Positions 29,224 through 37,011 are shown, numbered from the stretch's first letter. The stretch: 39,316 nucleotides of DNA from Actinomycetes bacterium (GCA_021818025.1 JAKAFH010000010.1:1-39316), one strand, 5' to 3'. Program-made: numbers and translations. Notes: generated by a model not told the origin, from the sequence alone.

Positions 29224-29984
29224 GCGAGCGTGGCGATCCCCCCGTCGACGGGCAGGATCGCGCCCGTGATGTAGCTGGCGGCGGGCGAGGCGAGGAAGAT
29301 CGCCGCGCCGGCCATGTCCGAGGGCTGGCCGATCCGGCGCATCGGCGCCGCCTCGGCGATCTGCTCGCCGAAGGCCTCGAGCGTCGCGTGCATCATCTTG
29401 GACTCGAAGGGCCCCGGGGCGATCGCGTTGACCGTTACCCGCGGGGCGAGCGCCTTGGCGAGGTGGCGCGTCAGCTGGTGCACGGCGGCCTTGGAGGCCG
29501 AGTAGGCGTAGGTCTCCATCGCGGGGACGTGCAGCCCGTCGATCGAGCCGATGTTGATGACCCGCGACGGGCTCGCCGCGCTGCCTGCGGCCTCGAGCAT
29601 CGGGCGCGCGAACTTGGTCATGTGAAAGACGCCCTTCACGTTGAGTGCCAGCACCCGCTCAAAGGCCGCCTCGTCGTAGTCGGCCATCGGCGCGCCCCAG
29701 GTGGCGCCGGCGTTGTTCACGAGCACGTCGAGGCGACCGGTGGCGCCGACCTCATCGGCGAGACGGCGGCACTCGTCCTCCTTGGAGAGATCGGCGGGCA
29801 CCGCCCGGCACGGTCCGATCGCGGAGAGCTGCGCGGCGAGCGCCTCGCAGGCGTCGGCCTTGCGCGAGGAGATGATGACTGACGCGCCGGCCTCGACGAA
29901 GCCGCGCGCGATCATCTCGCCGATGCCGCGACTCCCGCCAGTGACGAGAACGACCTTGCCCGAGACATCAAAGAGTGAACTCAT
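29220..29984 (-). CDS. Short-chain dehydrogenase/reductase (RhlG/FabG-like)
   Basis: 254 residues. Classical NAD(P)-dependent SDR with TGGSRGIG at 15-22, NNAG at 90-93 and the catalytic triad S147, Y161, K165 (YAYSASKAA). Close in style to RhlG-type 3-oxoacyl reductases (NNAGATWGAP). R41 in SSRKAD suggests NADP preference. The substrate is unknown. ATG 29984 is chosen because TACACT lies exactly six bases upstream; a longer frame reaches 30014 but would begin within the promoter. It converges on the protease gene, both stops lying in CTAG. Confidence 0.9.
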
Positions 29985-29990
29985 GGGTGG

Positions 29991-29996
29991 AGTGTA
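29991..29996 (-). promoter_or_regulatory. -10 hexamer TACACT of the SDR gene, leaderless arrangement
   Basis: TACACT on the minus strand, six bases (CCACCC) before ATG 29984. The 123-base gap to the secreted-protein gene otherwise holds only a weak TCGAA-N7-TTCGA repeat near 30049-30065. Confidence 0.6.
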
Positions 29997-30107
29997 GGTC
30001 GTGGCGCTCGACACGGCGGCTACGGCGACGCGCGAGAGGTCGACAAATCGAAGAGACGTTTCGAAAGCTGCCTACGACCAAGACGACGACGCCGAGCGTC
30101 GAGCCCG

Positions 30108-30503
30108 CTAGTCGCCGACGCGAATGTTGGTGCCCGTCGTCAGGGCGATCGGTGACGAGGCGTCGGTGGCGTACTGCGCGCGGATCGACCAGGTACCCGA
30201 GACGCTGAAGTTGAAGCCGCAGTCAACGCGGCTCTTCACAACGTTCTGAAAACGACAGACCAAGTTCGACACGCCCGCGCCAGCGGGTGCGATGGCGATC
30301 ATGCGCACGACGCCGCGCGTGCCTTCGGGCAGCACGTCGGCGGTGATGTGAAAGACGCCATTGGAGACGGCGGGCGGACTGGAGTTGTCACTGAAGTCAA
30401 AGGACAGCACCACGCGTGCCGACGGCGGGTCAGCGGCGACCGGGGTGACCGCAAAGCCCAGTAGGGCTGCGATCAGGACCACGGATCCGAGCAGCCGACG
30501 CAT
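30108..30503 (-). CDS. Small secreted protein of unknown function
   Basis: 131 residues. The N-terminus has two arginines, a hydrophobic core and a likely signal-peptidase site after TPVAA (about residue 24). The mature part of about 107 residues reads as beta-rich, with only two cysteines, C83 and C95, well placed for a disulfide (LVCRF...VDCGF). The pattern FNFSVSGTWSIRAQYA suggests an immunoglobulin-like sandwich. No family is recognised. ATG 30503 has TATACT seven bases upstream, the best -10 match in the window. It is divergent from the fluoride-channel pair across a gap with AT-rich palindromes. Confidence 0.75.
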   Translation of the reverse strand: MRRLLGSVVLIAALLGFAVTPVAADPPSARVVLSFDFSDNSSPPAVSNGVFHITADVLPEGTRGVVRMIAIAPAGAGVSNLVCRFQNVVKSRVDCGFNFSVSGTWSIRAQYATDASSPIALTTGTNIRVGD

Positions 30504-30510
30504 GAAAAAA

Positions 30511-30516
30511 AGTATA
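30511..30516 (-). promoter_or_regulatory. -10 hexamer TATACT of the secreted-protein gene, leaderless arrangement
   Basis: TATACT on the minus strand followed by seven bases (TTTTTTC) and ATG 30503. It is one mismatch from TATAAT. Confidence 0.6.
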
Positions 30517-30541
30517 CCAGGACTCTCCCAAGCTAACGCCG

Positions 30542-30567
30542 ATAATGTACGTTATGTAAAGTTACGT
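30542..30567. repeat. AT-rich overlapping near-palindromes, candidate operator
   Basis: ATAATGTACGTTAT (30542-30555) is a 14-base palindrome centred on GTAC with one mismatched pair. It overlaps ACGTTATGTAAAGTTACGT (30549-30567), palindromic at six of nine positions. Such AT-rich sequence is exceptional here. It lies in the 130-base gap between the divergent secreted-protein and crcB genes, about 26 bases upstream of the TATACT hexamer. I see no fluoride riboswitch in this gap. A weak TAGCCT (30618-30623) lies ten bases before the crcB start. Confidence 0.45.
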
Positions 30568-30633
30568 CGAGAGGCTCGCGGCGGGCTCAGTCGCCGATTC
30601 GCCGGGCCGGCACCGACTAGCCTACCGAGACAG

Positions 30634-31050
30634 ATGCCAGCGAACATAACCCTGCCACCGAGACAGTTCGCGCTGGCCCTAGGTGCCGTTCTCGCTGGTG
30701 GTGGCGTTGGCACGCTGATTCGAGACCTCGCCCTGAAGCTCCAGCACATTCCGGCCGGCTCGACCGACTGGACGACCCAGGTGCCCTGGGTCCTGCTCGT
30801 CATCAACGTGTTGGGCGTGTACGTCGCAACCTGGCTGTTGCGCACGTCACTGCGCGCCCACGACCCGAACGACCCGTGGCGCCTGCTCCTGATCACGGGG
30901 CTGCTCGGGGGCTTCACGTCTTACTCGAGCCTGGTCGTGGCCTGGGCGGCGATCTGGCATCTCTCGGTCGTCGTCAGCATTCTCGTCGCGGTCGGCTCGC
31001 TCGCGAGCGGCGTCCTCGCCGCCTGGCTCGGACTGCGCCACCACCCATGA
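30634..31050 (+). CDS. crcB: Fluoride channel Fluc/CrcB, first of a pair
   Basis: 138 residues, four membrane helices. Fluc proteins form dual-topology dimers that let fluoride out of the cell. The pore asparagine is N58 (VINVLGVY) and the signature G-G-x-T-x-x-S is GGFTSYSS at 92-99. The N-terminal motif is GGGVGTLIRD. ATG 30634 is chosen as the first start giving a proper N-terminus. The stop overlaps the second copy (ATGA). Adjacent pairs in actinomycetes are thought to form heterodimers. Confidence 0.9.
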   Translation: MPANITLPPRQFALALGAVLAGGGVGTLIRDLALKLQHIPAGSTDWTTQVPWVLLVINVLGVYVATWLLRTSLRAHDPNDPWRLLLITGLLGGFTSYSSLVVAWAAIWHLSVVVSILVAVGSLASGVLAAWLGLRHHP

Positions 31051-31409
31051 CGCTGCTGCTCGTCACGATCGCGGGTGCGCTGGGCGCCGCCGTGCGCTTT
31101 GTCATGGAGTACCTGGTGCGCCGCCATCACCCGACGCGACGGCCCTGGGCGACCGTCGGCGCGAACGTGCTGGGCGCCTTCGTGGCCGGCTGGATCGTCT
31201 ACCGGCTCACCGGCGCGGCCGACGCGCACCTGCACGCCATCGTGCTCACCGGCTTCTGTGGCGGCCTGACGACATTCTCGTCGGCCTTTGCCATTCCCGC
31301 GCTCTTGCAGCGCGAGCATCACTGGGGCTACGCCGCGGCCGTCGTGCTCGCCACGCCGGTGCTCTCGGGCCTCGCCTTTGCCCTCGGCATGGCGGTCACC
31401 GTCCGCTGA
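31047..31409 (+). CDS. crcB: Fluoride channel Fluc/CrcB, second of a pair
   Basis: 120 residues, four membrane helices. It keeps the most canonical motifs: R17 in GALGAAVRFVMEY, N40 in GANVLGAF, and GGLTTFSSAF at 72-81. The first copy differs in the last motif (TSYSS instead of TTFSS), so the two subunits are probably specialised partners. ATG 31047 overlaps the first copy's stop. The last 14 bases overlap the convergent amidotransferase-like gene. Confidence 0.92.
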   Translation: MTLLLVTIAGALGAAVRFVMEYLVRRHHPTRRPWATVGANVLGAFVAGWIVYRLTGAADAHLHAIVLTGFCGGLTTFSSAFAIPALLQREHHWGYAAAVVLATPVLSGLAFALGMAVTVR

Positions 31410-32142
31410 GCCGGTGCTGGGCGAGGTAGCGACGGCTGCTCGCGACGATCCAGGCGAAGGTCGGGTCGGGCTTGGCGAGCAGTTCGGGGTGCCACTGCAC
31501 GGCGAGGATCCGCCCGTCGTTCGTCTCGAAGCCCTCGACCACGTCGTCGGTCGCGTAGGCGCTCACGACGAGGTCGGCGCCGACAGCCTCGATGACCTGG
31601 TGGTGCAGGGAGTTGACCTGCAGGGTCGTCCCGACGAGCCCGCGCAGCTCCGTGCCCGCGACCGTGGTGACGCCGTGGGTGGCCACACGCCCGTCGACGT
31701 GCCACTGGGGATGACCCGCGCCGTCAGCGAGGTCCACGTGCTGGCGCAGCGTGCCACCGTGGGCGACGTTGATGAGTTGCAGACCCCGACAGACGCCCAG
31801 GACGGGCATCGCGAGGGACCGAGCGGTCTCGAGCAGGTCGAGCTCCCAGGCGTCACGGTCGGGCTCGACCTCGCCGAGGTCTGGCTCGGGCGCAGCGCCG
31901 TAGCGGGCCGGCTCCACGTCGGCTCCCCCACTCAGCACGAGCCCGTCCAGCCGGTCAAGCAGGTCCGCGACGGGCGCGTCGCGGGTCAGCTGGACCGGTA
32001 TGCCGCCAGCGGCCGCGATGGACCCGGCGTAGTCGGCGAAGTGCACGTCGACGACGAGTCCCGACATGGCCTCGGGGACCGACGTGCCCAGTCGCGCCGC
32101 CGACCAGCGTCGGCCCGTCACGCCAATGAGCGGTGCGTCCAT
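31396..32142 (-). CDS. Class-I glutamine-amidotransferase-like hydrolase (peptidase C26, PuuD-type)
   Basis: 248 residues. Resembles gamma-glutamyl-GABA hydrolase, which splits gamma-glutamyl amides in polyamine breakdown. The nucleophile is C118 in GVCRGLQLINV and the His/Glu pair is H218 and E220 in VQWHPE. LSGGADVEPARYG at 70-82 is the oxyanion segment. The real substrate may be another gamma-glutamyl compound, as there are no polyamine genes nearby. ATG 32142 has TACGAT exactly six bases upstream, which fixes the start. Confidence 0.9.
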   Translation of the reverse strand: MDAPLIGVTGRRWSAARLGTSVPEAMSGLVVDVHFADYAGSIAAAGGIPVQLTRDAPVADLLDRLDGLVLSGGADVEPARYGAAPEPDLGEVEPDRDAWELDLLETARSLAMPVLGVCRGLQLINVAHGGTLRQHVDLADGAGHPQWHVDGRVATHGVTTVAGTELRGLVGTTLQVNSLHHQVIEAVGADLVVSAYATDDVVEGFETNDGRILAVQWHPELLAKPDPTFAWIVASSRRYLAQHRLSGR

Positions 32143-32148
32143 GGGGTC

Positions 32149-32154
32149 ATCGTA
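32149..32154 (-). promoter_or_regulatory. -10 hexamer TACGAT of the amidotransferase-like gene, leaderless arrangement
   Basis: TACGAT on the minus strand, six bases (GACCCC) before ATG 32142. The gene is therefore not dependent on the glycine-cleavage operon 47 bases upstream. Confidence 0.6.
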
Positions 32155-32189
32155 CTGGAGGTGCGCGGCACTACCGCCGACGGCGAGCC

Positions 32190-33695
32190 CTAGCGATCGG
32201 CGTCGTCCTCGGTAGCGATCAGGTGACGAGCCGCGCGTGCCTCGTCCACGCGTGACACCGGCGTGTGCGTAGGTGCCCGGTGCAGTGACTCGGGATCGGT
32301 CGCCGCGCGCGCCACGATGGACTCCACGGCCGTCGCGAGGGCCTCGAGGGTCTGGGGACTCTCGGTCTCGGTGGGCTCGAACATCAACGCCTCGTCGACG
32401 ATCAACGGAAAGTAGACCGTGGGCGCGTGGAAGCCCTCGTCAAGGAGTGACTTCGCGATGTCGAGCCCTCGCACGCCGTAGGCGGCCTTCACCGGTGTGG
32501 CCGTCAGCACGCACTCGTGCATGCACGGTCGGTCGTAGGCGGCGGGCAGCGTCGCCGCGAGGCGTCGGCGCAACCAGTTGGCGTTGAGCACGGCGTGCTG
32601 GGCCACGCGCTCGAGGCCCGGCGCACCGTGCACCTCGATGTAGGCGAGCGCGCGCGCGAGCACCATGGCGTTGCCGTGCCACCCGTGCACTCGCCCGATC
32701 GACGCGTCCGGGGTCGTCCACTCGAAGTGGCCCTCGACCCGCGTCGCGCGCGGGCCCGGCAGGAAGCGCGCCAGGCGTGCCGAGACCGCGACCGGCCCGG
32801 CGCCGGGACCGCCGCCGCCGTGGGGCGTGGCGAAGGTCTTGTGCAGGTTCATGTGCACGATGTCAAAGCCCATGTCGCCGGGGCGCACGACGCCGAGGAT
32901 GGCGTTGAGGTTCGCGCCGTCGTAGTAGAGCAGGCCCCCGACCTCGTGCACCGCCTCGGCGATCTCGACGATCTGCTCCTCGAAGAGCCCCACGGTATTG
33001 GGGTTCGTGAGCATGATCCCGGCGACGTCAGGCCCGAGGGCCGCGCGCAGCGCGTCGAGGTCGACCAGGCCGCGCTCGTTGGACGGCACCGTCGTCACCT
33101 CGTAGCCGCCGAGGGTCACCGAGGCTGGGTTGGTGCCGTGCGCCGAGTCCGGAATGATCACCCGCCGGCGCTGCTCGCCGTTGGCGTCGTGGTAGGCGCG
33201 CATCAACAACAGACCCGTCAGCTCCCCCGCCGCGCCCGCGGCGGGCTGCAGCGTCGCCGCGGCCATGCCGGTAATCCCACAGAGGCGCTCCTCGAGGGTG
33301 ACGAGCAGTTCCAGCCACCCCTGGACCATGGCCGCCGGCGCGCCGGGGTGCACCGTCACGAGTCCCGGATCGGCCGCGACGCCGTCGCAGAACTTCGGGT
33401 TGTACTTCATCGTGCACGAGCCGAGTGGGTAGGCCCCGAGGTCCACCGAGAACTGGCGGTGCGTCAGTCGCGTGACGTGCCCGACGAGGTCGCGCTCGGC
33501 AAGATCCGCGGTCACCAGGGGTTCGGGATTGAGGTGTTCGGCCGGCACCATCGACGCCAACGTCCGCGCCGGAATCGAGGTGGTGCGCAGCTGGGCCGCG
33601 GAGCGGCCCGGCACGGAGAGTTCGAACATCGTCGGCTCGACCTCGTGACCCATCAGTGGGATCGAGGCCGCCCGTCCGCCGGGTTGTGCCGTCAT
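32190..33695 (-). CDS. gcvPB: Glycine decarboxylase P-protein subunit 2
   Basis: 501 residues. The PLP-bearing half of a two-subunit P-protein, which decarboxylates glycine and passes the aminomethyl group to lipoyl-GcvH. PLP lysine K286 lies in HMNLHKTFATPHGGGGPG. LGSCTMKYNPK at 91-101 and PAAGAAGELTGLLLM are typical. I take ATG 33695, which shares its A with the gcvPA stop (TGATG) and has AAAGGCGG seven bases upstream; GTG 33698 is an equal frame alternative. It is the last gene of the operon. Confidence 0.95.
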   Translation of the reverse strand: MTAQPGGRAASIPLMGHEVEPTMFELSVPGRSAAQLRTTSIPARTLASMVPAEHLNPEPLVTADLAERDLVGHVTRLTHRQFSVDLGAYPLGSCTMKYNPKFCDGVAADPGLVTVHPGAPAAMVQGWLELLVTLEERLCGITGMAAATLQPAAGAAGELTGLLLMRAYHDANGEQRRRVIIPDSAHGTNPASVTLGGYEVTTVPSNERGLVDLDALRAALGPDVAGIMLTNPNTVGLFEEQIVEIAEAVHEVGGLLYYDGANLNAILGVVRPGDMGFDIVHMNLHKTFATPHGGGGPGAGPVAVSARLARFLPGPRATRVEGHFEWTTPDASIGRVHGWHGNAMVLARALAYIEVHGAPGLERVAQHAVLNANWLRRRLAATLPAAYDRPCMHECVLTATPVKAAYGVRGLDIAKSLLDEGFHAPTVYFPLIVDEALMFEPTETESPQTLEALATAVESIVARAATDPESLHRAPTHTPVSRVDEARAARHLIATEDDADR

Positions 33696-35062
33696 CACTT
33701 GACCGCCTTTCGAAGCGCGTCGACGTAGGCGTCGAGTTCCAGTTGGGTTCGTCGCTCAGTCACCGCGACGAGCAGGACGTTAGCGGGGTCACCCTCGATC
33801 GAGCGATCCGCTCCACCGGTCAGGGCCGACACGGCGAGTCCCGCGAGGATGCCATCACCGGCCATGGCGGCGATCACTTCGTTCGCGGGGCGTGGCAGAC
33901 GAATCGCGAACTCGCGCAGGAATGGTGCCGTGACCAGGGGTGTGACACCGTCGACGGTCGTCAGTGCGTCGTACAAGGCGTGGGCCCCCGTGGCGCTCGC
34001 CACCGCGACCTGGCGCAGTCCCGCAGTGCCGAGCCAGCCGAGCTGGATCGCCGCCGTGACGGCCATCAGGGTCTGGTTGGTGCAGACGTTCGACGTCGCC
34101 TTCTCGCGGCGGATGTCCTGCTCGCGCGCCCGTAGCGTCGTCACGAAGGCCCGCCGACCATTGGTGTCCAGTGTCTCGCCCACGATGCGACCCGGCAGGC
34201 GCCGCACGTGCTCAGACGCCACCGCGAACAGGCCGAGGTAGGGACCCCCGAAGGAGAGGGCCGTGCCGAAGGGCTGCCCCTCCCCCACGAAGACGTCCGC
34301 ACCCCAGTCCCCCGCCGTTCGAAGCACACCGGCTGCGACGGGGTCACCCGCCACGACGAAGAGTCCGCCTAGGCGCGTCGCGTTCGCGCGCGCGGCCGCC
34401 ATGTCCTCGAGCACGCCGAGGTAGTTGGGGTAGGCGACGACGACCGCCGCCGCCTCGTCCACGTCGACGCCGGACCAGTCGGTCACCCCGTCCACGAGTG
34501 GCGCGACGACCACGCGGTGGCCCGTGCCCCGAGCGAAGGTTTGCACCACGGCGCGCCAGTGCGGGTGCACGCCGGCCGAGACCACCATCGTGGATCGCCC
34601 GGTCGCACCACCGGCGAGGTTGAGCGCCTCGACGAGGGCGGTCGCACCGTCGTAGAGCGACGCGTTCGCCACCGGCAGGCCACTCAATCTCGACACGAGC
34701 GTCTGGTACTCGAAGAGCGCCTGCAGCACGCCCTGGGCCACCTCGGGCTGGTAGGGCGTGTAGGCCGTCACGAACTCCGAGCGCGACGCGAGGGCCCGCA
34801 CGACCGAGGGCACCTCGTGGTCGTACGCCCCACCGCCGGCGAAGCAGACCAGCTGATTCGCCGTGGCGCGGTTGGCCCTGGTGAACTGGGTGAACTCGTC
34901 GGCGACGTCAGGCTCGGACCGCCCGTCGGGCAGGCCCATCGCGCCGGCGGCCAATCGCACCGCGGCCGGGATGTGCGCGAAGAGGTCGTCGAGGGTATTC
35001 AGGCCGAGGAAGGCCAGCATCGCGGCGACTTCGTCGTCGGTGTGGGCAAGGTAGTCGGCCAC
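33695..35062 (-). CDS. gcvPA: Glycine decarboxylase P-protein subunit 1
   Basis: 455 residues. The partner subunit of GcvPB in the two-chain form of glycine decarboxylase. The family features include AYTPYQPEVAQGVLQALFEYQT and VANASLYDGATA, the substrate-pocket segments, and GEGQPFGTALSFGGPYLG. It lacks a PLP lysine, as expected. GTG 35062 is two bases after the gcvT stop; a longer frame runs into gcvT and is rejected. The first residues (VADYLAHTDDEVAAML) fit the family N-terminus. Confidence 0.95.
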   Translation of the reverse strand: MADYLAHTDDEVAAMLAFLGLNTLDDLFAHIPAAVRLAAGAMGLPDGRSEPDVADEFTQFTRANRATANQLVCFAGGGAYDHEVPSVVRALASRSEFVTAYTPYQPEVAQGVLQALFEYQTLVSRLSGLPVANASLYDGATALVEALNLAGGATGRSTMVVSAGVHPHWRAVVQTFARGTGHRVVVAPLVDGVTDWSGVDVDEAAAVVVAYPNYLGVLEDMAAARANATRLGGLFVVAGDPVAAGVLRTAGDWGADVFVGEGQPFGTALSFGGPYLGLFAVASEHVRRLPGRIVGETLDTNGRRAFVTTLRAREQDIRREKATSNVCTNQTLMAVTAAIQLGWLGTAGLRQVAVASATGAHALYDALTTVDGVTPLVTAPFLREFAIRLPRPANEVIAAMAGDGILAGLAVSALTGGADRSIEGDPANVLLVAVTERRTQLELDAYVDALRKAVK

Positions 35063-35063
35063 G

Positions 35064-36116
35064 TTAGGACGCCTTTCGTACGAAGGGAAGCGCGACGGTC
35101 GTCGCGCTGATGCTGCGACCGCGCAGCTCGACGGTGACTGCACGGCCCGGCTCGAGCACCTCGCGGGCCATCGCGAGCCCAATGCCGTGCTCGAGCACCG
35201 GCGAGTAGTTGCCCGACGTCAGCTCGCCCACGCTCTGGCCGTCGACGAGCACCACGGCCCCCTCGCGCAGCGGCTGACGGCTGTCAGCGATGACGCCGGT
35301 GAGATGCCGAGCGACGCCGCGCGCCCGCTCGGCCTCCACCGCCGCACGCCCGCGGAAGGTCGGCTTGTCCCAACCGAGCACCCAGCCGAGGCCTGCCTCG
35401 AGGGTCGTCGACGACAGGGTCAGTTCGTGGCCGTAGAGCGGCAGCGCGGCCTCCAGACGCAACGTGTCGCGCGCGCCCAGTCCGGCCGGGGTCACGCCCG
35501 CGGCGATCAACTTGAGCAGCAGCTCGCGAGCCACGGCGTTGGGCACGCTCAACTCGAGCCCGGCCTCGCCCGTGTAGCCCGTGCCCGCCACGCGCACCTC
35601 GACGCCCTCGTAGTCAAATCGCGCCACGCGGAAGCGCCCGACCGAGGCGAAGCGCTCGTCGACGGTGGCGACGCGCTCGCGCGCGCGCGGGCCCTGCACG
35701 GCCAGGACGCAACGCTCGCCCGTGACGTCACGGCCCGGCAAGGCGCCCGTGACCCCGGCGGTGTTAGAGGCGTTGGGCATGACGTCGAACTCCTCGGGGC
35801 CCACCCACCAGACGATGATGTCGTCCACGACAAAGCCGTCCTCGTTCAAGAGGTGCGTGTACTGGGCGCGACCCGGTTCGATCTTGTCGAGGTCGTTGGT
35901 GAGCGTCGCCTGGATCGCGTCGTACATGCCGGGGCCGTCACAGCGCACCGTGCCGAGGTGGCTCACGTCAAAGACGACGGCGTCGGCTCGACAGGTGAGG
36001 TGTTCAGCCACCGTCCCGGTCTGGTACTGCAGGGGCATCGCCCAGCCGCCGAAGGGGACGATCTTCGCCCCGAGTTCGACGTGGGTGTCGTAGAGAAACG
36101 GCAGTCGGTCAGTCAC
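35064..36116 (-). CDS. gcvT: Glycine cleavage system T-protein (aminomethyltransferase)
   Basis: 350 residues. Transfers the methylene group from aminomethyl-lipoyl-GcvH to tetrahydrofolate, releasing ammonia. Features: VELGAKIVPFGGWAMPLQY near the start, DVSHLGTVRCDGPG, the folate-pocket segment LTNDLDKIEPGRAQYT, and GYTGEAGLELSVPN. GTG 36116 is fixed by TAATGT seven bases upstream. The hexamer includes the upstream gene's TAA. The H-protein and the lipoamide dehydrogenase are not in the window. Confidence 0.95.
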   Translation of the reverse strand: MTDRLPFLYDTHVELGAKIVPFGGWAMPLQYQTGTVAEHLTCRADAVVFDVSHLGTVRCDGPGMYDAIQATLTNDLDKIEPGRAQYTHLLNEDGFVVDDIIVWWVGPEEFDVMPNASNTAGVTGALPGRDVTGERCVLAVQGPRARERVATVDERFASVGRFRVARFDYEGVEVRVAGTGYTGEAGLELSVPNAVARELLLKLIAAGVTPAGLGARDTLRLEAALPLYGHELTLSSTTLEAGLGWVLGWDKPTFRGRAAVEAERARGVARHLTGVIADSRQPLREGAVVLVDGQSVGELTSGNYSPVLEHGIGLAMAREVLEPGRAVTVELRGRSISATTVALPFVRKAS

Positions 36117-36123
36117 GAGGCCA

Positions 36124-36129
36124 ACATTA
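36124..36129 (-). promoter_or_regulatory. -10 hexamer TAATGT of the gcv operon, built on a stop codon
   Basis: TAATGT on the minus strand, seven bases before GTG 36116. Its first three bases are the TAA stop of the nuclease-fold gene. There is no space for a glycine riboswitch if transcription starts here. Confidence 0.5.
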
Positions 36130-36525
36130 CGCTGCGTCGAGTCGCAGAGCCTTGAGGTCGTGGCGCGCCAGGAGCGCGCGAAACTGGCGCTGGTAGACAA
36201 CGACGAGGTCCAGTTCGGGGTAGAGCGAGCGGAAGGCACGGACCTTGTGGTTCTTCTTGGTGACCAGCCGTTGCTCTGAGACCGTGAGCTCGACGAACAG
36301 CTGGTGCTCGGGCAGATAGAAGTCCGGCCGAAAGCCGCGGATCGCCCGGCCGCTGTCGTCCCAGGCGAGCGGGAACTCGACCGGTTCGTAGCGCCACGCC
36401 ACCCCGTAAAGGGTCAGGAGGTTCGCGAGCATGCGCTCGCTCGGGTGCGCGAAACCCGCCGCGGGCTTGGCGAGGGACGAGGGGTGGCGATGCGCGCCGG
36501 TGCCCTCGGAGTCATCGGGCCTCAC
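36127..36525 (-). CDS. PD-(D/E)xK-like nuclease-fold protein of unknown function
   Basis: 132 residues from GTG 36525, which overlaps the MerR stop (GTGA). The core reads RGFRPDFYLPEHQLFVELTVSE: a strand ending in PD, then E-x-T where the family normally has E-x-K. This is followed by KKNHKVRAFRSLYPELDLVVVY. The glutamate in HPSERMLANLL could be the leading acidic residue of the fold. The layout resembles small Vsr/DUF559-like nucleases. The lysine could be supplied from nearby KK. Whether it cuts DNA is unknown. Coupling to a MerR gene and placement before gcvT gives no clear role. Confidence 0.65.
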   Translation of the reverse strand: MRPDDSEGTGAHRHPSSLAKPAAGFAHPSERMLANLLTLYGVAWRYEPVEFPLAWDDSGRAIRGFRPDFYLPEHQLFVELTVSEQRLVTKKNHKVRAFRSLYPELDLVVVYQRQFRALLARHDLKALRLDAA

Positions 36526-36977
36526 GCCGAACGGGTCTCCCTCTCCGACGTTGTCACCTGGACCGAGCTGATCGTGGTCGAGAGTTCGGCGACCACCCCA
36601 CCCAGCGGAACGATGTTGAAGACTCCCTGGCCACCGCGCAACAGGTCGACCAGGTCGCCGTCGCTGTGCGCGAGGACCGAGCCGTGTTCGCTGAGCACCA
36701 GACTCGACGACGCGAGGTCGGCGCCGAGGGCGCCGCGGAGGCACTCGACGGCCTGGCGGGCCTTGGCGAGCGCCACGCCCGCGTCGAGGAGCGACTTGAT
36801 GACTTTGACCTCGAGGACATCGCCGTAGCTGTAGGCGCGCTTGGAACCGCTGCCCGACGCCGGCGTGACCGACGGCGTCACCAGACCCGTCCTTGCCCAG
36901 TAGTCGAGCTGACGATAGGTCACCCCCGTCAGTCGACAGACCAGTGGACCACTGAATCCCGTCGTACGCTGCATCAT
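36522..36977 (-). CDS. MerR-family transcriptional regulator (related to mycobacterial Rv1828 type)
   Basis: 151 residues. The N-terminal winged helix-turn-helix (VCRLTGVTYRQLDYWARTGL, then SGSKRAYSYGDVLEVKVIKSLLDAG) is very close in pattern to Rv1828/Rv1830-type MerR proteins, which in mycobacteria lie near gcvH and gcvB. The C-terminal domain (VFNIVPLGGVVAELSTTI) has no cysteine pair, so metal sensing is unlikely. I start at ATG 36977 because GGGAGGGAC lies six bases upstream and TACGAT at 37011-37006 gives a leader of that length. An ATG at 37007 overlaps that hexamer and is rejected. Likely autoregulated through the palindrome at 37021-37036. Confidence 0.88.
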   Translation of the reverse strand: MMQRTTGFSGPLVCRLTGVTYRQLDYWARTGLVTPSVTPASGSGSKRAYSYGDVLEVKVIKSLLDAGVALAKARQAVECLRGALGADLASSSLVLSEHGSVLAHSDGDLVDLLRGGQGVFNIVPLGGVVAELSTTISSVQVTTSERETRSA

Positions 36978-37005
36978 TCCCGTCCCTCCCGACCGAGGCA
37001 ATCCC

Positions 37006-37011
37006 ATCGTA
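37006..37011 (-). promoter_or_regulatory. Putative -10 hexamer TACGAT of the MerR gene, with leader
   Basis: TACGAT on the minus strand would start transcription near 36999, giving a leader of about 22 bases with a strong ribosome-binding site before ATG 36977. The palindrome at 37021-37036 covers the place of the -35. Confidence 0.5.

Noticed and set aside
29985-30014. Earlier start of the SDR gene at 30014
   Set aside because: The added codons cover the TACACT hexamer, and the family N-terminus begins at ATG 29984.
30504-30633. Fluoride riboswitch before the crcB pair
   Set aside because: I could not find the conserved GGNGAUGG...CC pseudoknot pattern. The gap is AT-rich and palindromic instead. 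A covariance search would be decisive.
36117-36530. Glycine riboswitch before gcvT
   Set aside because: The space is occupied by the nuclease-fold gene and the promoter hexamer lies seven bases before gcvT.
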